Both the position numbers and the translations under genes were made by a program. From Pyronema omphalodes (Eukaryota > Ascomycota > Pezizomycetes > Pezizales > Pyronemataceae): 64,000 nt of DNA. Location: positions 124,001 to 188,000 of the forward strand of contig JAJJXM010000043.1 in NCBI GenBank assembly GCA_024516155.1. Reading direction: 5' to 3'. Positions 34,759 through 45,806 of this stretch are shown one piece after another (positions within the stretch are counted from its first letter, which is position 1; each line of letters begins with the position of its first letter). The notes beneath the pieces were generated by a model. It searched no databases and was not told where the DNA came from. It saw only the letters and a list, made by a program, of their open reading frames with translations.

Positions 34759-36255
34759 AGTCAAAAGACGTCCGCAAGCGGCGCACACACGTACGTCGTA
34801 GATGATTCGGAGTCATCGCTCACCGCTGCGATCCTGACTGAATCTTGATTCTTCAGAAATCGCTGGATTTAGGCACGCACAGAAATGACTCGTAAACACA
34901 TCTTACCGTGTCTGTAATTCATGTGAGCATTTCTCAGTTTCTGTTCGTTGCGATAGATGTAACTTTGATTGGCAGCTGCAAGACATTCCATCTAAACATC
35001 CCAGCGTAGCCTCAGATCCGTATTTTCACAGAACTCATCTGAGCGTCAAGCATGAATGATCCGACGAAAACTTAGCCATGTATCTAGACTGGGCCTTGCA
35101 TTCCTTGTGTTCGCACGAAGTTCAAATTTTCCTCCTAATCGACGCCTTGCTATGCTTCTCGAAGCCACAAAACAACAGAAGTGATAGATAGGCTTGATTT
35201 CAGATGCTCTTAATTAGGCTTGTTAATTAACCTCGAAGACTTTTTCTCTGTGATTTTTTTGTTTCGCTGAAGCGTCCGATGTATGCCATGCCTGTGTTTG
35301 ATCGTCAAGATCTCGTTGGATGTCTGGATGCTCTGGCATGTGGCGAGTGCTCTGAGGTGATGTCATGGTACATGCTGCGCCGTAAGATGTAGCGAGTGGC
35401 AGTGAACCGAAAATGACCCCACTGTTAGATGACATGGCGAGGTCTAACTTTTATCTAACTTTTTTTTTCTAACTTTGTCAAGTCTCGCCGAACGCCATTA
35501 GCTAGCCTCGCCGAACATCGTGGGTGCATCGCTCCTTAGCCACGGTGCCTTAGGTTATTCTCTAGGCTCTCTGAACCTATCGAGATGTGGAGAATGTCTC
35601 ACTATAAATTGATAACTATCGGTTCCCATAAAGATTATCCCCTATGCTTAATTCGCATAACCTTAGGCAGTGATATTGGGCCTGCTAATGCACACTTGCG
35701 TCAAACTTAGGGAGCGTGACTTGACGTTATCGACGGTTTATCGCATCGTGGCATTGCTAACAGCGCTTTACAGAGGCATGTGTTTTTCGGCTCCACTTTG
35801 TTACGACGGGCGAACGGTGACAACACACAAAAAGGCGTTCAGTATCAAAGTCTGTTTGGCGTACACCGAGAAATAACCGGCGGAAATTAGATGAAATAGA
35901 CAGATATGTCTAGCGAATCAGAGAGATATCTAGAAACATGTTTCATAAACGGCTAAATATTCGCGAAACATTCCGTTTTCGAATTATTGCGTGATAATTG
36001 ATGAACAAACAGAGTGATCGACGTGAATGAGATGGGTGATCTCCCGTGAAGCGAGAAGAGAAAAGCTTGGCAGAGACAAGGCTACCGTAAGCGAGAAGTT
36101 ACCCTCCCCCCAACCCTTCGCTAGGCGTCGCGACTTCTCCAGCCCAACCTAACACCAGGATAACGCAACTTACAATCGCGTCTCCCCCAGCGCTCGCATC
36201 ATCACTTTCTTTCGCGCGTACGACCAATCTTTTCGCGAACGCGCCCAACGCAACA

Positions 36256-37765
36256 ATGGCACGCCGCAAATCCTCCGGTATCCCCCCCACATGATGTGTT
36301 ATTAACCACGTTCAAAAAAAATTACCCGCCCTACTACAAACAAACCCACAGTCCTCATGGTTATACAGAAATCAACTAACAGCACTCAATAGCCGCAGAC
36401 GCTGATCCTCCGTCCTTCTCTGCCTCTCGTAGCGTTTCACCCCCAAGCGCAATTGACGACACCTCCCCCTCTACCCCCCTCGAAAATGACATCGATCAAG
36501 ATGTAGACACCCAGGAGCCTAGCAACCCTCCTACTCCCGTCCCGTTCACCCCCGTCCCCATTCGCCGTAAGCGTGGCCGACCTTCTAGAGCTGCTATCGA
36601 AGAACGCAATCGTCTCTCTACTCCTCGCGGCGATGCCGACCCCGAAGACTTTCTCTCCGAAGCCAATACTCCTTCTGCCACACCTTTCACCGCACGCGGC
36701 AAGCGTAGAGGACGTCCCCCAGCCCCCGGCAAGAATTCAAGGGCCAGAGGTGGACCCAGTCATCATACTCAGATTCCATTAGATAAAGATGGTAATCCTC
36801 AGAGTGTTGAGAACGATGAGATTGTGCTAGACGAGGACCCACTTGGTGTCGAAAAAGTGGACGAGGATGGATACCTTAAGGGAGGCCGTGAATACAGGTG
36901 TCGTACTTTTACGATACTAGGAAGAGGGAAAAGACTTTACATGTTGTCGACGGAGCCTGCCAGATGTATAGGATTCAGAGATTCTTACTTGTTTTTCCAA
37001 AAACATAAGCAGTTGTTTAAAATCATCACCGAGCCGGACGAGAAATACGATCTTATCAAAAGAGATCTTATACCGCACAGTTATAAGGGAAGGGCTATTG
37101 GAGTTGTTACGGCGCGGTCGGTATTTCGAGAATTTGGAGCTAGGATTATTGTCGGTGGTAAGAGGGTCGTGGATGATTTCTGGGAGAGCAAGGCACTAGA
37201 AGAAGGAGCTATTGAAGGAGAGCTTGCAGATCCTGCGGATGTTCTACCAGGGCCAGGAGAGGAGTACAACCGAAACCAGTACGTTGCTTGGCATGGTGCT
37301 TCATCGGTTTATCATACCGGACAACCGTCGGTGCCATCACAGGCAGGTGCACAGCAACAGAAACGCAAGAAAGTTATCGTTACGGATACCAACTGGATGG
37401 CGGCACATGCAGCGGCAGCGCAAAGCTTTAACGCTGGATTAAGAACGTTCCGACAACATAATGTACCAGAGAGAGGTGTTTATGAGCCACATTCGAATCA
37501 AATGCACTTTCCGAGGGATACGCAACCGACGGGAGTTAAGTGGGAAAAGGTGGATGCTAAGGTACCGATGGATACCGTTATTTTCGAGGAACGGTTGGAA
37601 CACAAACCTTGGATTGGAAGGGGGCTCGGGGTTACTGTTGGTGAGCTAGGTACTGGATTTGGAGAATGGGATGAGAGCGTAATCGATGCTCTGGAAACAG
37701 AAGAGGAGAAAGAGGCTGTCAGGGCACAGGTTAGACTGGAGAGGCAATGGGCTGAGAGTTTCTGA
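36256..37765 (+). CDS. Chromatin remodelling complex subunit, Rsc7/Swp82 family, 2 exons
   Basis: Exon 1 (36256-36277) encodes just MARRKSS plus one base; a 115-bp GT-AG intron (36278-36392) leads to exon 2 (36393-37765). Total 464 residues. Rsc7 (Npl6) and Swp82 are related subunits of the RSC and SWI/SNF nucleosome remodellers; filamentous fungi usually have one such protein. The family core is clear at about residues 150-280: DEDPLGVEKVDEDGYLKGGR, EYRCRTFTILGRGKRLYMLS, ARCIGFRDSYLFFQKHKQLF and RDLIPHSYKGRAIGVVTARS. Two AT-hook-like motifs precede it (RRKRGRPSR at ~64-72 and GKRRGRPPAPG at ~109-119), fitting a DNA-binding nuclear protein. The start has A at -3. No neighbour within several kb. 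Confidence 0.9.
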
Positions 37766-38365
37766 TTATGTTTCTCACAAGGATCTCTGTTTACATTAGT
37801 TATGTTGGGCATGGTTTGCTGTTATGTGTTTTATTACGACAGAATTCGATTTAATAGAGGATCGGTTTCTCATATTATGCTATGAGATCCGGGATGTATG
37901 ATCAAAAAGTACTTAACCTGCTATTATTTTCATGCAGTCGGAGTTGGAAGGGTAATGTAACACTAAATAAAAACAAAATGAAAGGCAATTGCAGTAATAA
38001 GGTACAGATGACATAGAAAGAGGAGTGTCTGATTTGAGATTTTTAAGTACCATTGCAGACCGTAGATATTAGGGATGGGTGAATTACCGTGAAGTTGTGC
38101 ACGATACAGTAAAGTTGTAACGCAACGTTGAAAGCTTGGCATGTAACGATACATAGCACAGCCACCTTAGCCATAACAGGCGCCACTCCAACCACGTAAC
38201 GCCTTCCGAAAGCTCAAAGTATGACGTTCGAACCGCCAGACCACTTGCCGAACGAGACGGCTTGTTACTGAGAACTTCCGCTTGCTGAAGCTAGTGCTAA
38301 TGGGAATCCTATAAATCCGAGTCCCCAAGTACCCACCACCATAACCTCAACTCCACCCTCAACTT
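37766..38365. other. Intergenic, 3' of the Rsc7-like gene
   Basis: No gene or repeat recognised. An element cluster begins at 38366. Confidence 0.4.
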
Positions 38366-38472
38366 GTGGCAGCCCCGCTGCCATCGGCAGTGAAAATAAT
38401 GACTACCGATCATAGGAAATCCTCGTGATTAGCTGGTCATTATTTTCACTGTTGATGGCAGCGGGGCCGCGG
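38366..38472. repeat. 107-bp hairpin (MITE-like)
   Basis: The left arm has GGCAGCCCCGCTGCCATC then CAGTGAAAATAATGAC. The right arm is its inverse (GTCATTATTTTCACTG, then GATGGCAGCGGGGCCGC). About 36 of 38 positions pair around a ~32-bp loop. It directly abuts hAT copy B. Confidence 0.8.
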
Positions 38473-38473
38473 C

Positions 38474-39004
38474 TAGGGATGCACACGAGCTGAGACGAGA
38501 CGGGACCACCATTGGGCTTGAGATATCTCGTCTAGTGGGATTTCACTCTCGTTAGTCTCGAGATGTTTCGATTGTCCCAGCGAGACGCCCAGGACTTGAG
38601 GCGAGAAAAGCTTTCATAAAGCTACAAGTGAAGCAACAATTCTGCAGGATATTACCTACCCCAATGCTCATGCTTCCTCCTCGAACAATTCTCTATCCTC
38701 AGACTCCGGTAGTCCATTCTAGCTCTTGATGAGCAGCATGTACTGCCGAAGTAATTTTACTAAGAAGCCGATTCTTACTCTTGGTAACAAATTTATCTGG
38801 AAGAGTGATTGGCGGGGCAGGAAAAAATACATATTTAATTTGATTGGGCATATTTTTGCCCTGTATAGTATAAAATATACAAATCTTCAGAAGCCTTGAG
38901 ATATCTTGTCTCATTGACATTCAGTCTCGTCGGTCTCGAGCCTAAAGTTCGAACTCTCGTCTCAAGAGTCTCGTCTCAAGAGTCTCGTCTCATGTGCATC
39001 CTTA
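38474..39004 (-). mobile_element. Non-autonomous hAT-like element, copy B, 531 bp, inverted relative to copy A
   Basis: Left end TAGGGATGCACACGAGCTGA, right end in reverse complement TAAGGATGCACATGAGACGA. The reverse strand aligns with copy A end to end (I estimate about 80-85% identity by eye), including the CGAGAC-rich subterminal zones and the internal frame, here MPNQIKYVFFPAPPITLP on the minus strand (ORF 38920-38699). Many differences are G/A transitions. One base insertion near the end of the conserved frame shifts it. No matching 8-bp flanking duplication is visible (GCCGCGGC against GTTGTTTC), so the flank has decayed or rearranged. Confidence 0.82.
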
Positions 39005-39089
39005 GTTGTTTCCCGCTGCATTCGACCGATATATAGACTCACAGAAGTAGGCGAGTGTTATTTGAAAAATTTATAAGTTCTTGGTAGAG

Positions 39090-39294
39090 TTAACGAGAAA
39101 GCTATCAAACCATGCATGGGTTTTCGATATTAATTCAACGGTTATAGATTATCAGTTGGCTGCAGGGCCTCAATAACAAAGCCAACCTCGGATTTGACAC
39201 AGTCTTGAGGGTCTACAATTCCAATGTCAATTGCGTCAGTACTGCCGGAAATGGCAATTTCGGGGCTACCGGCATCTACCTACGGATACAATAA
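39090..39294 (+). pseudogene. Decayed coding fragment with frameshift
   Basis: One frame reads SNHAWVFDINSTVIDYQLAAG and a frame shifted by one base continues as LNNKANLGFDTVLRVYNSN then NFGATGIYLRIQ, ending at TAA 39292. Together they look like one interrupted protein. Family not recognised. Further protein-like but mutually out-of-frame pieces follow to about 39590. Confidence 0.28.
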
Positions 39295-39532
39295 TACGGC
39301 ATCCCTGAAGCGGATAACTTTGGGTAATTCACGTTGGAGACCCGCTAAGGATGCCCTTGCGAGGGCTGTCTGGGGCCCAGCTATTACGAAATTATCAACC
39401 GACATCGATCTACGTACCAACCAAGTATTACATGGATGCGAGGTGTGCTTCTCAAACGTTACGTCTCTACAGGTCTGCTTTTGGCTTTTTATTTTACCTC
39501 CCTAATCCCCTATATTTGTCATTGGGGCACAG

Positions 39533-39817
39533 CTATGATGATTCGATCCAAAACTTCTGGTTGAATGCCGATATTGCTATCACAGCATAGAGGCATAGAG
39601 GGAGCGATGAAACTTGGTAATACTCTGGCGTTTCCCGAAGCTTCTTGGATAGACATTGGCAAAAATCGGTGAAATAAGCGTTGGTAACTTTAGTGTTATT
39701 CTGAAGGTGGATTAAACCGAAATTGGAGTTGTTATCGTCAGGGCCCGGAAGCACTGAAAACTCATGACCAGCAATCGCTACTACAAAGCGTCCGCATAAA
39801 TTTATAAAATGGATCCA
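39533..39817 (-). pseudogene. Open coding-like fragment without start codon
   Basis: A 94-codon minus-strand frame with no ATG: GRFVVAIAGHEFSVLPGPDD, NSNFGLIHLQNNTKVTNAY, FTDFCQCLSKKLRE. Normal composition and no repeats. It faces the fragment at 39.1 kb. Either an exon of an unrecognised gene or a remnant. Confidence 0.25.
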
Positions 39818-42800
39818 TTAAACGAAAGTATAGATATGCAATACAAACTATGTAATGATAGGCAAAATCATTAAATAAAATACTAAATGCTGAAATCCTA
39901 ACCCAGAAAGAGGCAGGGGGGTGTTCTTACACCTTCTTTGGTGCTCTAGGCCGTCTGTACTGTCAGCGCCGTAGTTAAGCCCACCACACAGTGATGCAAA
40001 CCGTGTCTGATACCACAGAAATTGAGCCAGCGGGGTTCTGCTGCTTGTCCTATCTTACCAAGCTTGCGCCATCAGTTCGTCATCTCCGCCTTCATCTCCG
40101 CTATCTTGGACACAGCTGAGCTAAAGACTGCCGCATACAGGCCGCGCGCAACCCACTGAATACCATGCCCCTAAATCCCGTAGGAGACGAACGTTGTACA
40201 GCAGGTCTCCCCCATTGTCGCAAGCACTTCATAGAGCACCTTCTGGTCCGAGTACCGGAGGGCTGCGAAGTTGCAGTGTTAAGTCCACAGACATCATGAA
40301 AACTGTCAAAAACACTAGGTACAAATTGTTGAAAGAACGCAAATATAAAAGCGAGAATCTATGGTGGACGACTCTTAGTCCAGATAGCTTTACCCCCGAC
40401 GGCAATTGCTATTTCACCATCAGAACCCATTAAACCACAAAAATCGCTTTATAGAGCAAAAGAATGCTATGTTTTCAACAACCCGATGAGGCGATTTACG
40501 TGATTTGATGGGTTCTAGTGGAGAAATAGCGTTTGCCGTTCGGGCTGACTCTACCCGGAATAAGTGTTGTCTACCGTATAGAATAGTTTGATTAATCAAT
40601 CAGAAGGAAAAGAAATGATTGAATCAACAATATCTGGTATCGAGTGATAATACATGCATCAGCGTCGCGTACGGGGCTGTAGACGAAAATCATGGACACT
40701 TTCTCAATACGAAGATTACGTGGCAACAACAAGATTTTATCAATTCTACGAGAATAAATAGCGGGACGTGCAGCGAGATCATACAAGTGAAAATGGTGCT
40801 CCATTAAATATCCCACTTTTTGTATTTTCTATTGCGCTGTGGATAGATGGTATGGTGGTTGAATTTGCGGTTGAGAAACTACGGTGGTTGCCTGCTAAAG
40901 TATTCACTCCGTTTGCCCACGGCCTCGTACTGACTAAACTTAGAAAAACTGCTCGCCGGGAGCCTATATATCCATACATCAGTAGGTGATTCTCTTCCGG
41001 TTTATTAATCAAGTACTGGTTTTAGATGAGTAGTAGACCTCTATGTGTCTGTATTGTCCATTAGTATTACTGCTTTAATGTTGATATAATTCTTATGTTT
41101 CTTTTACCATCATGCATTATGACGTGGATAATCAAACTTTCACGCTGATGAACTTTTGTGTCATGAATTCCGTCATTCAGGTAAATATGTAATTGCTCTG
41201 TAAAACCAGATTTGTAACCGAGGTATGGAAATTGCTGAACATATGAAAACGATCAAGTGATGAAAAATATTAGATTTAAAGTTGAAACCTGCTTCTTATT
41301 TTAATGGATTTCAATAGCCTCTGCTCTGTTACCAAAAGCAGCGATGTGAAGTGGTGTTTGTATACTTTTCGTCTACAACCGTAACATTCAGAAGAAACGA
41401 AGTGAGCCATCGATCCGACTGTAGTGCATACTGAAATCTTAAGTCTGGATCAATAATTTAGTGCAAAATCAATGCGTTGCAGTACCCATTATATTCTATT
41501 ACCGTCTACTCCGACATCCAGTAGCATTTCCATAATGGCACTATCGTCGATTTCCCTCAACTTCAGACTACTGAAGGGAAAGTGCAAAGTAGCCGTATCT
41601 GAGCGCAAGCGAGTTCGGTAGGAAGGCTGTGGTGCATCAGAAGTGTCTCACATACCAAGCCCACCTAATTTGGTTACTTTAGCCAACCGGGATGCACATT
41701 TAGGTCTAAATTTATCACGTATCATGCATCGTACATCTATAAAGCTACATATATTTCCGAAAAATGGTAGCGGAATTTTGCAAGTCAGAAATATATATTG
41801 TAGAGGATAGGATATTCATACATTTTACAAGTCTATCATGAGGCGAAATCAATGTTTCGGCAGTTTATCACAATCTTCACAGCGTAGGCTGGCGCCAAAA
41901 TAGGCAGGGATAGTTTGAATCATTATGCACATACTTCAGTGGAAGGACAGCATATTACATGCTGCCATATCTGCGCCTCTCCCGCAGCTTGATAAACATG
42001 TTAGTGCATATACACAGGAGTGTTGAAATATGTCTTGAAACACTGCGCCCGCAGCGTCATTTGTCTCACTGCAATTGGCTTTGAGGCGCATGAGGACGAC
42101 CATGCAGCCAGATTCTATGCGTATGAATGACTAGACTACTTTATACGATGAACACTACGCAAGAATTTTTCTCACGGCCAGATGAATTGGATATTACTGT
42201 AATAAGCAGACTAACTAACGCAGAATGTGAACCAAGATTTGCTTTTTACTGCAAAATTGATACAAATTTATGTCTACTTTTGGCAAAATCATATGTGATG
42301 AGGAAAAGTGCTTGATTTCTACCATCCAATAATTATATACAGCACACACGAACCAATAACATTTATCTACGATCTTTTATTATCAGTCAAGTACTCTAAT
42401 CATTACTTGTATAGAGCAGTTATAAACGCAATACGTCTTCTATACCGTCTCTTTGCTGATCTTCTAGAACGTCGCGAGATGACTTATTACGGCAGCTCTT
42501 CCTTTTCAATGCCATTACTTTTATTATTTCGTCATGCCAGACTTAATCTTTGATGCTATGGATTAATCTCTCGGCCCGCGAAAATTCGATCGTCAAATCA
42601 CACAAGCCATATTCATCGCCATAATTTTACCTTACCGCAACAAGCAAAGAGTCAGCAATACTCATCTGAAAATCACACATTTCCGTCTTGAATAACCCCT
42701 TACAGAGTTAAGATTAAGCTCAACGTGATTCTCTTGGTTCCTTTTCTCGATATCGTTGTCGCAGCCGCACCTACGATTGATAACCCATGATTGGATCCTT

Positions 42801-43108
42801 TACCTGTTTGAGCCTATGTGAAGTTGAATTCTTCGGAAAAAAACTCCGAACTGACACTTAGAAACTTGAAAGTAGAATTTATGAAACTTCCTCTTCTCGG
42901 TGAGTTTGCTACTGATCCAAATATTCAATAGCTGGTCATATATTTAACCCTTTTCCCCCCCACCCTCCATCCCGACGCTTTCATCCTTGTCCTTTCTTCC
43001 TTTTTTCCCCCTATACTTTGTAACCACGGCTTATATTATCCAAGTGCTTTACCATGATTCAATGGTTCACCATGAGCCTCCCCGGTACCCAGCCAAAATC
43101 AGAGGCCA
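39818..43108. other. Intergenic, no gene recognised
   Basis: Apart from the 150-bp hairpin at 40395, AT-rich sequence in which I see no coding pattern, RNA gene or long repeat. Confidence 0.4.
40395..40544. repeat. 150-bp inverted-repeat element
   Basis: The left arm CCCGACGGCAATTGCTATTT, then CACCATCAGAACCCAT, has its inverse at the right end (reverse complement CCCGAACGGCAAACGCTATT, then TCTCCACTAGAACCCAT). Arms of about 55 bp pair imperfectly around a ~40-bp centre. No coding capacity and no obvious target duplication. Confidence 0.75.
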
Positions 43109-43116
43109 AACACCAG

Positions 43117-43977
43117 CAGAGTTCGGCATGGTCCGTCCAGGACGGCGGACCGGACGGGACCACACTAGTCGTCCGGTCCCGTCCATGACTTTGGACAGAC
43201 GGCCACCAGGTGGTCCGGTCCCGTCCACACTCTCCAAAAGACCGGATGGGACGGCGGGTGACGGCAGGACCGTGGGTTTTGGGTGAGCTAGTTTTCAGGG
43301 GGCGATTTGGTTCAAGTTTGCCAGATACTATGGGCCGCAGCAGTGACGTTTTCAGCACTGTAGTAAATGAACACTTCATGCTGCACTTTAATAAAGCCTT
43401 TACACCCCACTGAAGGGGCACGCTCCACCCAGAAATAGTTTGACTGCCTATGGTAGTTTGATATTATTTTTGTTTCTTAGTAGAGGAGGATCCCGCTATA
43501 AATATTTCTTCTATCCTCCACATTCCATTTTCTACCTTGCCCTCTTCTACCTGCCAGAATTTTCCACTCCTTTCATTGCCGTGTAATTCAAACATCAATA
43601 GCAATCACACAATTCCCAACAGAGCTCATTACCGTCCTTTACATCTTTTACGACCAGGAGCAGAACACCCTGCCTGTCCTCTCAAGAGTTGTTTCCATTC
43701 CAGAAGGATGCGGAAGGACGCATTTTAGTGGCGGGAGAAGGAGCATTCTTATGCATCAGTATAGTTTTTTTCTGTTTGCAAGAAATTCCATATAGGTGAC
43801 TTTAATTCGTACAATGCATCAGAATTATCTAAGGAAAACACCATGAGCCGTAGTAAAATAAACTGCGGGTTGCGAGTGACCGATAGTGACGCTAGTCGTG
43901 GTCACCCACAGTCACCCGCGGTCCGTCCCGTCCATGGTGCCCCCAGGACGGGACCGGACGGACCGTGCCGAACTCTG
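43117..43977. mobile_element. Non-autonomous hAT-like element of a second family, 861 bp, with perfect 8-bp target duplication
   Basis: Terminal inverted repeats of 22 bp with one mismatch begin CAGAGTTCGGCATGGTCCGT (left) and, in reverse complement, CAGAGTTCGGCACGGTCCGT (right). The flanking direct repeat AACACCAG (43109-43116 and 43978-43985) is perfect. Subterminal regions carry many copies of GGTCCCGTCC/GGACGGGACC. The interior is AT-richer with a TATAAATA motif (about 43497) but no transposase. CAG-type ends plus the 8-bp duplication point to hAT. The intact duplication and matching ends suggest fairly recent insertion. Confidence 0.9.
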
Positions 43978-43985
43978 AACACCAG

Positions 43986-45229
43986 GAATTCATGTAAACT
44001 TAACGAACAAGGACCAAACTTTTTTTTTTCTTTAGATTCCTTCTTTTACTCTAGCATTACTCCCGGCTTCCTTTCTCTATAGCTTACAAACTTACGTTTA
44101 ATAGGCATCAATTGTGTTTGCTAACCGCGTTTTATTCTAGATTTCCCTACTCTCTTTGTTGTGTCCGAGCTTATGAAAATCGTGTTCTAATATTACATAT
44201 GTATTCTGAAAGCTTTATTAGAAACTAGTACATAATCAATAGTGGATAGTATAGCTAGGCTTCGGTATATAATTCCATTAGCTCGGACATTTGTTTTGTT
44301 GTCAGTTTCGAGGGACGGTTTCAGGTCAAATGGTATGTAGTAGCCTATCTATACATCTTTTATATCCAGTTATAAAGTACATAAGCCGGATTATTATCTT
44401 GTTTTAACTTGAATCGCTTTGTCCAGAGCATATAACTGGGGGTGTACCAATGACGTCGAGTGACAAATTGTGAATTGGTTAATCATCCAGTGCCAATTGA
44501 GCGTTTATCGATGTAGAAACATGGCGGTGTTTTCGGTTGATTAATAGGTTGAGCTACATCAAAAACCATGATGTATTTCATTATGACTATCGTCGTTAAC
44601 TGTATGCTATTCCCTATGGATTTGCGGAACACATGGAGGAAAATACATGTTCAAACCATGATGATCTGTAGCCTGCAGCACCTCTGTAAACTTGATAATC
44701 CAAGTGCCATTAGTTGATTTTGAGTATTTCATTTGGAATTCATACAAGTACATCTGATGCCAAGTCTACTATGCGGGTGATCTTCATATCTTATGGCTAC
44801 TTTCTCGATCCCACATGTATTGCAACTATTTCAAGGACAGAAAAATGACGTGTCTCGTAAACCTCTCAATCTAAAACAGACTCTCTGGTATATACCATGT
44901 GAATTTATTCTGCTTATTTATTCCTTGTCACCCTTCAGCCGTGATGTTGAAGTTATGGTTTATTCGAATTTGAGGCTTTTCAAGACGTCGTTTACCCTGA
45001 TAAACAATATGTATTTCTTCCAGTGACACGATTATCTCAACCGATTGAGGTTTTCATTCGTTAACAGATTCTGCTGACTGAGATATATATAAGCCATAAC
45101 CCCGGTAGATACTAGTTACATCCATACTCACTCCGAAATTCTCACCTAGCTTGTATCATCGCTTTGGCATGTGATTCATATAGTTAGTCATCTGCAATCA
45201 GGCCTCATTTCCCTACGATTCTATATATC
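43986..45229. other. Intergenic, nothing recognised until a candidate promoter
   Basis: No coding pattern. A TATATATAAG motif at 45084-45093, about 140 bp before the ATG at 45230, is a possible TATA box for the following candidate. Confidence 0.35.
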
Positions 45230-45806
45230 ATGGCTTTTACTACGTTGCTGCTAATATTCGCCTCTGTGATTCGGCAATTATGGCACGTGTGATACCGAAC
45301 CCGCTTTCAACCACCTGCATATTCTGGGGTTTACGATTTTTTACGATCGCTGAAGTCCGTTGCTGGGTTCGGGAAAACTTTCAAAAATAAACCTGTTATT
45401 AAACAGGATTTGTCCTCGGAAAGTGAAGAATTTCTCGGGCTTAGCCGTTGTGCAGGAGCAGTACGTAAGATCCAAGAGAAGTCGGGTTGTAAAAATGCAA
45501 CTCACATTTGATGACTCGGATGCTTATTCTCCTCCGATTGGTTTAGCAGAGCCACGAATCACGCATCCTATGATGCTATTCAATCCAACTCTGGGTAATA
45601 AGTACTACATAAGCCCGTTTCCTTTTCGTCGGGCGAATGCTATGAATTATCCCCGAAGACCTCCGAAGTATTATCTCACTCATCATCATAAGTTTTCTTT
45701 GCTTGATGATCTGTACAGTCCTACGCCTCACCAGACTGTCATTCCACATTATACGTGGCGAATTCACATGGCTGAGCAACATTGGGCTAAGTCGATACCC
45801 ATGTGA
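45230..45806 (+). pseudogene. Candidate small secreted-protein gene, interrupted or spliced
   Basis: ATG 45230 opens MAFTTLLLIFASVIRQLWHV, a short hydrophobic start like a signal peptide, then meets TGA at 45290. The same frame continues open for 72 more codons (YSGVYDFLRSLKSVAGFGKT, then EEFLGLSRCAGAVRKI) to TGA 45509. A good donor (GTACGTAAG, about 45463) within it could splice into the frame 45495-45806, which gives a 103-codon Pro/Tyr/His-rich ORF from ATG 45495 (MQLTFDDSDAYSPPIGLAEP). So this is either a spliced small gene whose first intron starts GTGTGA, or a gene killed by one stop. No family recognised. Confidence 0.3.

Larger units (their letters stand above)
27865..36255. other. 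8.4-kb gene-poor region after the cyclin
   Basis: 27.9-29.5 kb is T-rich (runs of T around 28420-28480, 29000-29050) and gives long but compositionally biased open frames. 29.5-36.2 kb is mixed sequence with a GC-rich island (about 31120-31250, CCCGGGCTCCCCGGG type) and the inverted-repeat element at 34.4 kb. No confident gene. Confidence 0.45.

Noticed and set aside
43059..43421. Minus-strand 120-aa frame
   Set aside because: Lies across the terminal and subterminal repeats of the 861-bp hAT-like element.
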